A stretch of DNA of 64,000 bases from Chara braunii (Eukaryota; Streptophyta; Charophyceae; Charales; Characeae): assembly GCA_003427395.1 (NCBI GenBank), contig BFEA01000459.1, positions 604,412 to 668,411 on the forward strand, read 5' to 3'. Below, piece by piece: positions 33,501 to 44,961 of the stretch. Position 1 is the stretch's first letter, and every line of letters starts with the position of its first letter. A program made the translations under genes and the position numbers. Under the pieces are notes generated by a model. That model searched no databases, had not been told where the DNA came from, and saw nothing but the letters and a program-made list of their open reading frames with translations.

Positions 33501-36500
33501 TAAAAAAGAAGGGCAAATATGGCAGGGGACTGAACCATTTGCCATGGAAACAATGTTCATCCTGCCGAGATTATTTCCATTGATACTTCGTATTTTTCAC
33601 TTTTTCTTCTTGATGATATGACTTAGCGTTGGACCATTCACCATGGAAATAATCCCCAGCTGTCAGTTCACATGCAAATATATATAAAGTATTTTACCTT
33701 TATACTCAGTTTAACTTATGTGCGTGTTTTTCAGGCTAAACCATTCACCATGGAGACAATGCTTAGCCTTAGACCAGAAATTCTCCCTCAGAATAAACAA
33801 GAACTTAAACTCCTTCAATCAGGCAAACCCCCAGAGTTAACTAGAGCAGTCAGACCATTCAACATGGAAACAATGCCTGGTTTACCAGAAACAGTCAAAT
33901 AAACACAGCCCTTAGCCATTCATCATGGAAACAATGCTCAGGCTTTGGTTGACCCTTCCAAACGCATGCAAGACTACCTTTCTCCCATCTTCCCCCAGTT
34001 TATCCCTTTGTCTGCTTTCAACCAAAATAAAGAAGAAACTTAGGCTTCACTCTCACACGTTCCTTCCATTCAGTTTGATTGGGTCCTGAAGAGAAAACAA
34101 AAACCATAGGGACAACCTCATGCATACAACAGTCATACTGCAGGGGGATAAACAAAACATGGGTGATAGTGAGTTGTACTGATGGAAATGGTTTACCTGA
34201 CGATTCTCTGCCTCCAGAACTCCTCCTGAGTTCCGGCAGAGCTCCCGCAATTGGTGGGTGGACTCCTTATAGAATCTTGACGCGGACCTACGGGTTGCAA
34301 TCCCGCCTGCCGCCTTCCTCTCGTAACCAGGGACTAGACTGAGACTAAGAAGGATAGGGAGAGAAGGTTTCAGACTCTCAGATCCAAGGATGGTGCTCTC
34401 AGTCTCGCCAGAGAGGGCCTTGTGATCTTGGATCGCCTGAGGACACCACAATAGCGGCCAATGTGACAGCTTGGTCAATGTTGTCCAACTGCTAAAGCTG
34501 CCTATCTTGCCAAGCCTTCAATCTGCAGCATCACCTATCTTCCCCGACTCCGTCCACCCTCTACGTCCAGTCACAGCCGCACAGCAGGTTGTAACAGTCA
34601 GCCAATGTCGTGACAGCATGCAATAATAGTTTGTGTGCGGTCGAGAGGCACTGCAGTAGGTCCTCAGTATGCGAAAATGCTGCAATATGCGGTAATATGC
34701 TTGCAATATGTAGCCGTGCGCAGTAGCCAGCTATAGTATATAGCGGTCAACAACTGCATGCAACAGTCAACAGGTAAGTCCGCAATTCTGTCGTTGGCCC
34801 TCCATCTACCCCTTCACAACAATCTGGTCAGCACACCAAACTAAGCAGCTCGCCAGTGTGGGCACTGAGGAGGAGCCTTCAACAGAAACACGGAGGTACG
34901 TGCTGATTCTTAGTCGTATCCACTCTTAGCTCTGGCTCTGCAGCTCTACCTTTGGCCCCCTCCACGTGGCTAGTCTCCCAAAGGTGCGTGGCCAAACACC
35001 CTTTTTAAAACAGGCGCCACCATTCGTCTCGCAGCACCCTGAGGTTTCTGAAAAATACAACTCCCTCCACCCGTTTTCGATAAGCAACGGGCGAAATCAC
35101 AGTTTCTACTCTTCTTCTCCCTTCGCCCCTCCTGGCTGTCTCCCCGCCCTCTGGCACGATCTACGGTTCATATCCACAGAGCCTATCAACGAGCCTGCAG
35201 GTAAGCGGCCTCTCTCCCGTTGTGCCTGACCCGTAATAGCGATCGGGCTCGTTCCACCTTGCAATCCACGACGGCCGCCGCAGCCATACATCCCGTCACC
35301 TCAGATTCTTCCACGGGCCTGCCTCCTAGCTGCAAGTCAGCTTAATCAGGTATGCTCATCAGAACGAATCTACCCTTTAATGCGGGTAGGTTCATTCTGC
35401 ACTTATGCAATCAATAGACTTCTTCTCCGTGTGCTGCCTGCACTCACTGTAACACAAAATTTATCATCCCCCTTTGAAATCTAACGTTACCAATCCGATC
35501 GCCTCACCCCAAACCTCCAAGATGAATCCCTCTTTCGCCCGATTCCAACCCCAATTGAGCGAACCGTGCCACTCTCCCTCTCACTGTAGGCCCGGCGCAG
35601 CTAGCCCCACGCTACTTCAAGTGAGCAAAAATGGAATGAATCTTCGACCAAAAGACGGCCAGCTACGTGTCCCTCCCTTTTTCTGCCTTTTCTTTCTACT
35701 TCTCCCTTCTGTCACTCCCACTCGCTCTTTCTCTCTATGTTGCTCACTGTAAAAAACCGTACCCCGCAGAAACACGTACAAAAAAGACAGAAAAGGAAAA
35801 AAAAAACAAAAAAATGGGAATGAATCTTCCGCTGAAACGCGGAAAGATTCGTCATCATTTTAAGGCTTCCCTCCCCTAGCGCAGCCCATTTCTGTATTGA
35901 CTTCTAACTTACTATTCTAACACAAAATTTTAGGCTACCATCGAATTCGCCCGGCCCCAAAACAGTAGTTCACCATCTTCTTTCACTCAATTACCTCAAG
36001 AATAGGGTGAAGTCTCGTTCCCTCCTTCCTTACCTTCTCTTCCTCCCGCCATAGCTCCTCGCACTGACTTTTCTATCTTACTCCTGGCCTACTCCACTAA
36101 TCTTAAAACTAACAACAAAATCGAATTCGCCCTGCCTAAAAACATCGGACTAACATCTTCCCCCGCCCGTTTTCGTTGAGAAACGGGCGAGCCATCTCAC
36201 TTTCACCCCGCCTGCCTCTCACCATTGCCCATCCTCGTCTCGCACACATCTGGCACCTCCGCACGCCCAGGCTTACTCACCACTCGTTGCTTTTTCTTCC
36301 TCTGTCCCCCCTTTCTGCTTGCCTCAGCGTCCGCCTAGCAGTCTCCGTCAGCGCCGCCCCTACCGCTAGCGCAGTACTGACACCCCATCCGCTATCGCAC
36401 TGGCTCGCCTCCTACCTCTCACATGTATCCGGTGCGACTTCGCGCCCGGATCCCTCCACCTCTGTTGCCTACACCGGCACTCGCCCACCCGTGCCTTCCC

Positions 36501-37792
36501 TCCGCTGCCTCATAGCGCAACTGTCATCCATCCTCGTAGCAACGAGTGATGCAGCGGGGGAGTGAAGGCAACTCCGAAAAAAGAAAACCCGAAATGCCCG
36601 TCCGCTCGCTGCCTAATCTTCCCCGCGGCCGCTCGGCGCTACCCGATACTACCCGGTTGGATCGTACCTCCCACCGGCTATACCTGAGGCCGTCCAGCGC
36701 TGGGCCTCGACACTTCAGCGATCCCGGCCATCCTGCGGGGCTCAATTTATGGTTCGGTCCGTCTTTCGCCCCCATTCCCAAATCCGACGGGCGCCTTCCC
36801 TACAGCCTGGCCAGTCGCAGGGCTGGGGGCACAACCCAGCTACAAAGCCCGACAATCCTGTTGTAGGGTCTATGCGGGGGCTTAAGAGACCTGGTCCCTA
36901 GCCCGGCAATTGCCTTCCTGCTATAGTAGGTATTGCTCCCCGCTAGTGGGCGCAGCTCCCACATGTTCCCTCGTTGGAGACTCAAGCACGGATGCGCCGG
37001 CTGCGGGGTTCCCCGCAATTCTGTAACGGGGTGACCTCGGCGCAGTCGTGAAAACAACTTGTGGTTTCCCTTCAGGCCACGCTGCAACTGCAACACACCC
37101 CCATGCGCTCTTACCGCAGTCTCGCGTCATGAAAGGGACCAACCGGTCTTCTCCACGCCGCCCCGCTGTAGCTGCTGCGCCGACGCCCGCTGAGCTCGAT
37201 CCCCGAACCTCCGTATCATCAACCCAGTGCCGTAACCTATAGGGCAAAGACCAAGCCTGAGACCAACGCCCGCAGAGTACCATACAAGGTGGTGCGGCGC
37301 GGCGCTTTGGGCCAACAAACCGGCTGCGCGACTCCCAGTGTCCGCGCCGGCTTGCTTATACCATGCCATAAATGCCCCGCACGCCATCCTATGACACCCC
37401 GCTCACCGCACGAAAACGCGTCATCGTTGCCGATGCCGTCGTCGGGGTCATTCTCCGCACGCGCACTCGACTCGGTCAAACGTAGCCATCGAGAGAAAGT
37501 ATCCCCTAGATCCTAGTTTAATCAAGAGTAACCAAAAATAAAAACTTAAAGATAGAAATAAAAATAAACAGACCGGCGCCCGCGCCGGTTTCGTAATCAA
37601 CATCAGGGGAGGAATCACACGCGCCTTAAACCTGCGCGCCCACGCACTCTCTGCTCTAGTCAACCATCCTGTCCACGTAATCATAGACACGACCGCGCCT
37701 AGCGCGGTACACTTAAACTTTGAACCAGAACTATCTCCTGTCACTTGCACAAACCAGGGCGGATACCCCTTATAAGGGTATTAGCACGGACA
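30600..37792 (-). repeat. LTR, right copy (5' LTR of the minus-strand element), 7193 bp
   Basis: Matches 18,045-25,442 throughout, including the TATA-like box (30,690-30,702), the six-unit 124-bp array (about 32,365-33,070) and the 28-bp motif array (about 33,325-33,950). It borders the primer site on its low-coordinate side and ACGG plus disrupted gene on the other. Confidence 0.88.
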
Positions 37793-37796
37793 ACGG
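37793..37796. repeat. Target-site duplication, right copy (ACGG)
   Basis: Matches 18,041-18,044 on the other side of the retroelement. The flanks share ACAACGG if the last bases of the LTR are counted, so the exact TSD length has some ambiguity. Confidence 0.7.
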
Positions 37797-38581
37797 GTCA
37801 AATTTGTGGTACCTGTACACAATGGAGGAAGAAATCGACTTCACATTAACAAGCTTAGACGTTGTCGACGCAGTGGACATGTTGGCGAATTGGAGAGAGG
37901 TTTGTGTAAGACAAGATTGGTAGGCTGAAGACAAAATAAAACAAAAAGTTTGCGCATGACATTATTCGCAAAAGAAAATTGCGCACATCATTTATGATAG
38001 ATTACTAGGGTAGAGCACGCATATACAATAGAGGCAAGGCCGTAGTAACACTCTTTACAACTGTGAAGGTAAATGGAAAAAAAATAAGCGCTTTATTCAT
38101 GGCACGGGAATAATTCAGGGATTCCACATGTCTCGCAACATTGGTTCAATTTCGGAATCGCTTTGAGATTGATGCGCGTCTGAGCAAAAAGTTAGTATAT
38201 AGAGTAGACAACTTGGTGAACGATCAACGTCACTATCTTTTTGACAAATGTGAGGAGGTAGTGTTTACGGTCGAACATAGGAAATGCCACACAAATGAGG
38301 TAACCCGTGCAAACCAGTATCATCGGTCCGGGAAACAAGAAATGTCATTAGCGGGTGGCAGGCAAAAGGTAGTATATGATTGTCGTTACTGTAAAGATAG
38401 GAAGCATGCTAGATTTTTTGAAGAACTGTTATACAATGCGCAGAGCAGGGAATGCATGTTAGTAGATGATATCGTACTTCGAAAACAAGAACGTGTGTTA
38501 TGTACTGTGAACGGAAACAAACTTGAAACTTGTGCAACAAAAATGATGAGGGGAACCTCGAATATGCTAAAGTGGTGGTAA
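37793..38581 (+). pseudogene. Right part of the split gene, several frame breaks
   Basis: Immediately after ACGG the frame continues with NLWYLYTMEEEIDF, matching DFWYLYSLEKKIN of the paralogue at 39.3 kb, then WREVCVRQDW against WKTLCVKQQW, ending at TAG (37,921). After degenerate DNA a 146-codon frame (38,141-38,581) carries LVNDQRHYLFDKCEEVVFTVEHR and VVYDCRYC. These match LVHNQVQYLFDDYDEISWTVKHR and DVYDCSYC next door. The C-x2-C pair may bind metal. Function unknown; split by the retroelement and also frameshifted. Confidence 0.6.
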
Positions 38582-38867
38582 GATTGCTATTATATGATAT
38601 TGTAATTGACTTTTAACAAATGCATGAACATGCAAAGAAAAAAAAAAAAATTGTGTATCTTATAATGGAGGTCGGTAAGTGGCAAACAATAACATAAACA
38701 CATAGGATGATGGATTGTCGTGACAAAGCTCGATCATAAGATAGTAGGATAATTGGACGGCAGGATGTCGTGTAGGCGGGATGGTGGGATGATCGGTTGT
38801 AGGACGACGGAATGATTTTGTAGTAGGATGGTGCTCGTATGCGCTATTAAGATTCACATACAGTCTC
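38582..38867. other. Spacer between paralogues
   Basis: An A14 tract at about 38,637-38,650 follows the split gene, then GGATGRTSG-like imperfect repeats (38,705-38,835). No gene. Confidence 0.5.
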
Positions 38868-39929
38868 ATGGGTTTGGCAAACCTATCAAAGTTTTATACT
38901 ATGTGGATTGCTGCTTATGACATTGACGTTGAAGGGATCGAGGAGAGAGTCATAATGGGTTCCTATTCTGAAAATAGGTAATTGGAAAGATGTTTAATGC
39001 TTATGTTACCATATATTGATTTATATGGGTAAGTGACTTAATATGCACGGTAATGAAAAAATGTGAAACATATGCTACATTATTTTCGTACTGCAGGATG
39101 AATATCGCCTACAATGCATCGCACGACAACGCATCATCGACCGGGACTTCATCACAAACCAACAATTCAAATACACCGACGCTGAATCTCATGATATTCG
39201 ACAAAAATATATGAAAAAATTATATCGTCAACATAGACCCTCGCTTGGTCATGCGAGACAGCGACATAGAGCTTCATCGTGACGACATCAAAGACTTCTG
39301 GTACTTGTACTCATTGGAGAAAAAAATCAATGTAGAGTCCGACGACGAGGACAATGATGAAGACCCTGTTACACCAATGGAGATGATTGAAGCGTGGAAA
39401 ACATTATGTGTAAAGCAGCAATGGTCACAACAGGACAGGAAGCACGCCAAACAATGTGTTTGGTTTTGCATCGGAAAACCGCACTTGCAGATTCCGATAT
39501 TTGTAGATTTTTATGGTCAAATTTGGGTGTTGAATCGTAATACCACTGTTGTGACAATTTTCACAGCGGCCAAGGTGAACGATAAAAGAATAAAAACATT
39601 GTTCCTGGCTAGGAAGGTTTCACAATATCACACTTTCATCTCAGGAAGCATTCAAACTTGTCGGATCGCTTGGGCCCTTCAAAAATCGAATATATCACGA
39701 CCAGACTCTAAGGAAAGAGCTCAAAATGAGGATAGAATGCTTAGTGCACAATCAAGTTCAGTATTTGTTTGATGATTACGACGAGATATCATGGACCGTC
39801 AAACATCGAGAAGATGCGTTAGACGTTGTCTTAGATAGAAAACAATACACACGTGAGGGGAAGAAAGCAGTGACATTTTCTACTGGTTGGAGTAGAGATG
39901 TGTACGATTGTTCTTATTGTGGCAAATGA
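38868..39929 (+). pseudogene. Paralogue of the split gene, with a likely GT-AG intron
   Basis: A first exon can start at ATG 38,868 (MGLANLSKFYTMW) and end at 38,977 with AG|GTAATT. The acceptor TACTGCAG ends at 39,096, and joining gives AG+G then ATG AAT ATC, keeping one frame. Exon 2 runs with one TGA (39,212-39,214) through VNIDPRLVMRDSD, an acidic run (SDDEDNDEDP), WKTLCVKQQW and KQCVWFCIGK. VTIFTAAKVNDKRIKTLFLARK follows. Near 39,690 the frame shifts, then DDYDEISWTVKHR and VYDCSYCGK end at 39,929. The next-door split gene shows the same order, so the family is real. The protein would be about 300 residues; no known domain is recognised. Confidence 0.55.
38978..39096 (+). other. Candidate 119-bp spliceosomal intron
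   Basis: Starts GTAATT after AG, ends in a T/C-rich stretch and CTGCAG. Removing it keeps a single reading frame across the junction. Not proven by transcript data. Confidence 0.45.
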
Positions 39930-40350
39930 GGACACATCGATCTATAAAAGAAGTATGGAGGGTAAAACGTTTTGTATCCCGTGAACTATGAAGTATGACA
40001 TGAGGTCGGATTTCGAAAATTCATTAGCATCAACGACGTTGTGTATAAAATCGACATTCCCAGCGCATGAAAGTGTATAATAGAAGAGCACATAGGGGAC
40101 AGGAAAACCGCTATTACGGTTTAAGCAATATACTCAGTCACTGAGTGTTAAGACCTTAACAAAAGAACATAGATCAAACTGTATGGCATGCAATAAAGTA
40201 AAGTAAGACTACAGTTGTACAATAAATCTATGTATCGAGAGAATGTAAAAGACTGACAACATATGTTGATCAGAAGCAGTTCGTGTATATATAGATGCAT
40301 GTGTTTGCGAATGAAATTAAGTGTGTGTGTGCGTGTGCGTGTGTGTGTAT

Positions 40351-40387
<37 letters not shown>

Positions 40388-40474
40388 TCCTTGCTTGTAT
40401 GTGTGTGTGTGTGTGTGCTTCCTTGCTTGTGTGTGTGTGTGTATGTGTGTCTCTGTGTCCCGAAGCGTGTGTGC

Positions 40475-40513
<39 letters not shown>

Positions 40514-41150
40514 GGGTGTGTACAACAGACACAGTGTCACAGCTATAATACAGAAATGTATGTTAATTTCAAATTGAGATTGTACAATACTCGAAAACGC
40601 ACTAATTAACTCTATAAATTCGTTTGGTAGAAAATAAAGGTACTCATCAGAGGACGAATCAATGATAATTCAGCCGTAGCCTGAAGTAGAACACACAAGT
40701 AACACACAAAACCTAAACGGACAACTGTATACGAGCAAAAAAACTTTGTTCCACTACACAAGACAATGTATATGCAAAAATTTTTTGTTACACTACACAA
40801 GCAAGGAAGAAAATAACAACGAAATAGTGTAATAAAACGAGCTAATGTCGTATAAAAAAAGGACAAAGTACACAATAGCACTGACGGAAACAAAACATGA
40901 AATGGTTTGTAAACGTGAAATGTATATGTGGACGAATAAAAAGTAATAAAACGTCAAATAATGACAAAAAACATAGGGTACAAGAACGATGAACATTAGT
41001 GAAGTTGTGAAAAAGTAACTAATTTTCAAGCTTAAATAATGACAAAGTCACAAAAAAATAGCAAACTGAAAAAAATCAAAGAAAATTGACATAAATTTTG
41101 CACATGCGCATCATAGTACCATAGGATTATAAATGTCACGGTTTTAAGAA
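39930..41150. other. A/T-rich spacer with compound (TG)n at 40,321-40,512
   Basis: The (TG)n tract is broken by two CTTCCTTGCTTGT segments about 42 bp apart and by CG/TA interruptions. Outside it the DNA is A/T-rich and holds no supported gene; cysteine/valine or histidine/threonine frames across the tract are artefacts. Confidence 0.8.
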
Positions 41151-42430
41151 AAACGTTCATTTTTCGAAACAAATTCGGGACTTCGATTTCATGATTTTAG
41201 GAAAAAATGTCAGTTTTAACGAAATGTCAGTTATATGACCGGCAACTGCCTGGTAATGGAACTCGGCTATAACCTGGGCATGAAGATGCCAAGTAGAGGG
41301 ATTTCTGATACTTGGTTCTAACAGGCTTGACCTACTATGCCAATACACAAGACAATTCTTACTGAGGGAGAAGGAAGCAACGTTCTTGCCAAGCCGCAGT
41401 GTCATATGAATGTCGGGATAGTCCAGACAATGGCGGTAGTAAGTGCAATATACATTGCACTACGACTAATCAACGATGGTGACTAAGATTCCTGATTGTG
41501 ATTAGGATGTCGGGACAAGGGGTTGTCGACACGATTCATTTCACCCTTAATAGGCTGAGTGGTTAAACAGAACTCAAATAAGTCGCATCATTGGTGTGCC
41601 TATCGAGGGGGAAACTTGAACTTCGTGAGGAAAGTCTGGATAATAGAGTTGCGCTTACCGTGAAGGACATCCCGTGCAAATAATGATGTCAATGCCTAGT
41701 AGCATAAACTATAGCGAGAACCTCACGTTCATTGGCAGTGTAGTTTATCTCGAAAGATACTGACGGGAGTAGAAAGCGATCAGACAATTCCCAACATCAG
41801 CCTCGACAACCCTATCCTTCGCAATGGTCAGAGAGAAAGTATAGGGAGGTCTGTTAGTGGAGGGTGGTAAAAGGATAAATGTCATTTGAGGCGCAGTGTC
41901 TGTAGGAAGAGGGGGGAGGTGAGGAACACGGGGATAAGGATCATCAAGAGGAGTTGGAAATATCTGAGGAAGTACAAACCCTTCTACAAAATAAGACTCA
42001 TCGGTGGTGACTATGAAGGGACAATAAAAATCGGGGAGGCGAAGAACAGAAGCACAAGTCACGACTTTTTTTAGGGCGAGAAAAATATCATCGTAGAGGA
42101 GTGCCCAAAACCATGGTGGGTTCTTCCGGAGGACAATGGAGGTAAGGACGTAAAAGAAGTTGGTGTATCATCGAATAAAGTTATTATAGTAACCCGTAAA
42201 TCAAAGGAAACTATGAAACTTCTTGGTGGATGTGGGGACAAGACATTCCCGAATAGCAGTGATCTTCTCGTCGTTCATATGCAAACTCTGGTCGGCACAT
42301 GGTGTCCCGAAGGTCCACTTTGCGTTGGACAAAACGACAATTATTGAGTTTGACGTCAGATTTATGTTTGTGTAAGCACTGGAGGACATCGCGCAGTTGT
42401 CTGAGATCGTTTTTCACCTCCTTCACTCAT
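41150..42430 (-). pseudogene. Ty3/gypsy pol relic: RT end, RNase H, integrase zinc finger
   Basis: Reading from 42,430 down, 42,211-42,426 gives the RT thumb (LRQLRDVLQCLHKH, VKLNNCRFVQRKV). Then come EKITAIRECLVPTS and, after a shift, TGYYNNFIR. At 42,062-41,745 lie CASVLRLPDFYCPFIVTTDES, matching the start of the RNase H domain with its first Asp, and LIAFYSRQYLS. After another shift NYTANEREVLAIVYATRH follows, with the usual RNase H Glu. Further down (41,405-41,157) VIAEFHYQAVAGH resembles the HHCC finger of integrase. At least three shifts and several stops make this dead. No LTRs were found for it. It points opposite to the larger gypsy element at 47-57 kb. Confidence 0.75.
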
Positions 42431-42640
42431 ACACCATATCCAAGTACCTTCACACCTTCTCCGCCTCCTTTACCTATCCACCATAGTTAAGCACATTCAC
42501 ACCTTCTTCCACCTCCAGCTCCTTCACCCATCCACCATTACCCAGTACCTTCACACCTTCTATTACCTCCACCTCCTTCACCCATCCGCCATAGCCAAGC
42601 ACCTTCACACCTTCTTCCTCCTCCGCCCCCTTCAACAACC
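42425..42640. repeat. About 60-bp pyrimidine-rich tandem repeat, four copies
   Basis: Units contain CTTCACCCATCCACCATAGCC and CACCTTCACACCTTC with variation. The block lies between the pol relic and the (CT)n tract. Confidence 0.8.
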
Positions 42641-42739
42641 AATGTCATGGTCCAATATATATAGGGCGACGGATCGTTAGAGGAGTTATAGGTAGGACTG
42701 TAGGACGAGTACTAGGGGATAAGTTGGATTAGGCTTAGG

Positions 42740-42741
<2 letters not shown>

Positions 42742-42806
<65 letters not shown>

Positions 42807-42822
42807 ATTGCTAACCTCTCTC

Positions 42823-42881
<59 letters not shown>

Positions 42882-43028
42882 NNNNNNNNNNNNNNNNNNN
42901 NNNNNNNNNNNNNNNNNNNNNNNNNNNNNNNNNNNNNNNNNNNNNNNNNNNNNNNNNNNNNNNNNNNNNNNNNNNNNNNNNNNNNNNNNNNNNNNNNNNN
43001 NNNNNNNNNNNNNNNNNNNNNNNNNNNN

Positions 43029-43105
<77 letters not shown>
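42742..43105. repeat. (CT)n microsatellite interrupted by a 147-N gap
   Basis: (CT)n at 42,742-42,803, a short TTGATTGCTAACC interruption, (CT)n again to 42,881, Ns at 42,882-43,028, then (CT)n to 43,105. The gap size is unlikely to be exact because the missing part is probably more CT. Confidence 0.97.
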
Positions 43106-43108
<3 letters not shown>

Positions 43109-44961
43109 CTCGTCTTCCAAACCCCAAGGTCAACCCTTACCCTCTCTCCCTTTTTCTCTTGGCATGCAACTAAGCCTTCCCCCACTCACTTGTTATACTG
43201 ACAGGGTACGAAAGGTGAAAGAACTCTGATCTCACTTGGTGGAAGAAGAGGGCAAGGGAGGGTTGTTGGTGCCTTGTGCCACCAAGAAGAGAGAGAAAGG
43301 AAAAGTATTTGAGGATTTGAAAGCTTGTGAGCGCAAAGTGTTTGGGGATTGTCAAGTCCAAAAGGGACTAGAGAGAATTGTTAAGTGAAAGAAAGATCAA
43401 TTGACTCAACAAGAACCCCGACTGCATGACTAAGAGAAGAGGATGCCTTGGACGAAGGAAGGAAATGAGAAGGGAAGGAAATGAGAAGGGAATGAACCTA
43501 AGGCCAAAGAGAATTAGGCATGTGGGAAGGATTATGTGTTAACCCCAAATGAGGTTGTATCTGTTTGCATTGTGTTAAGTGCGCAAGTGAGTAGTTTTAA
43601 GATGTCTTGAGCTGGAGTGAATCCACCAGATATGTCGGGCGGCTAAAGGAAAAGAGGGACAAAAGTTAGGCGGTTGTAAATGTAACCTTTGCCCATGAAT
43701 GAGACATTTGTGCATACAGTCTAAGTATGAATGAAAAGGGGGGAAAAAATGATGGTGTGTATAGTTGAAGTTTGCCAAAGCGTCGGACGGTCGAGATGGC
43801 CACCAAGTCCCATGAGAATGTATGTGGAAACCCTGAAAAGACTAAGGGGTGGTTAGGGAAGCAATGAATATGATGCATGATGTGTGGGACAATGAGTGTC
43901 AATGCGTAGACCGGGCAAGAGGGAAAAAAAACGTCTCCTTCCTCAATGAAGCTATAGGACCATTGCGTTAGTGAATAAATGTGTGGCCTAAGGATAACGT
44001 TTGACCTACGCATAATCGAAGAAAGAGCTCTCAAAGGAACCCTGGGCTGCCTAAGTATTGGAAGGAGTAATTATCTGAGAACACGACAAAGTATCAAGAA
44101 AGCGACGATTGCGAGTGATCAGCAAAACTTGCCCCCCAAGCTAGAAAGTTGATTTACATCCCCAATGCCAAAGCTCTCTCGCTCAAATGGTCCACCCTCA
44201 TCCATCTCAAAGCACTATGTGAGGGTGACTCTGTGACCAATGGCTCCGCGCCCTGAGCATGAGTATGCGCGGAGCCGAGCCAGCTGGGACTCATAGATAG
44301 GTCGAATTAGGCTCGAAAATCTAACAGGGTGGGGCCCCACAAAAGTGGTGGAGGGGACGAGCAAAGGGTTAAGCAGACCCTTACCATTCCGGATCTGGCG
44401 TCTGATGCGTGACCTTGTACATAACCAAAGAAAATAAATATGAACTTAAGTTTGTTTTCTCCTTTGAGAGAATCCGATCTGAGGGTGGTTGGGCGCACGG
44501 CATGGCCACGCCTGGCGGAATAACATGCATGCTTGCACTCATGATCAATTTGCTCCTTTTTGGGAAGTGATTCTAGCCCCCTTACTTCCAGCACGGGTGT
44601 TCGCCAATTACGGAGAGGCATGTGGCAAGTCGCATGTCGACCCTTCCTTTTCGTTTGAAAGACGGTTGGTGCTCCGACTTCGAACAAGATTCAATAAAAG
44701 TCCCACGACCGAGTAATCCGTCCGGATGGGTGTCTTCCTATATACTTCTTTTGGGCCCAATGAGCCCATGCACAAAACACTTTGAATTGCTTGAAGGAAC
44801 CAACATGAACACAATGGTCATCAAGAAGGAGCAATCCTACCCTATGAAACGATAGACGATGAAAAAAAATGAAAATGAAGGGAGTTGTTGGACTCCAACA
44901 AAAACTAGCTCACCTTTGAAGATGCTCACGAGAAGGAACCGACCACTATGTACAACACTGA
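43106..44961. other. Unassigned stretch
   Basis: Frames on both strands are short to moderate (up to 126 codons on minus at 44,307-44,687) and lack motifs. One direct repeat of GGAAATGAGAAGGGAA lies near 43,460-43,492. I see no retroelement domain or RNA gene. Confidence 0.4.

Larger units (their letters stand above)
18045..37792 (-). mobile_element. Giant-LTR, gag-only LTR retrotransposon (about 19.7 kb)
   Basis: Two direct repeats of 7398 bp (18,045-25,442) and 7193 bp (30,600-37,792) begin TGTCGAGCGC and end GACA on the plus strand, so each has TG...CA ends. They flank a 5157-bp internal region. On the minus strand the 5' LTR is the right copy. Next to it lies a primer site complementary to tRNA-Asp, followed in order by an extra ORF, gag and a zinc-knuckle relic. 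I find no protease, RT, RNase H or integrase, so mobilisation must have relied on enzymes from another element (TR-GAG or LARD-like). A tRNA-Asp primer, long LTRs and an ORF before gag recall the Tat/Ogre side of Ty3/gypsy. In the stretches I compared the LTRs differ at about 5-7% of sites, so the insertion is not recent. I saw no clear polypurine tract at 25,443. Confidence 0.85.

Noticed and set aside
40148-40577. Frames rich in Cys-Val or His-Thr across the (TG)n tract
   Set aside because: Pure microsatellite translation; present on both strands at once.
42686-43229. Arg-Glu and Leu-Ser repeat frames across (CT)n and the gap
   Set aside because: Dinucleotide repeat translation that also spans undetermined bases.
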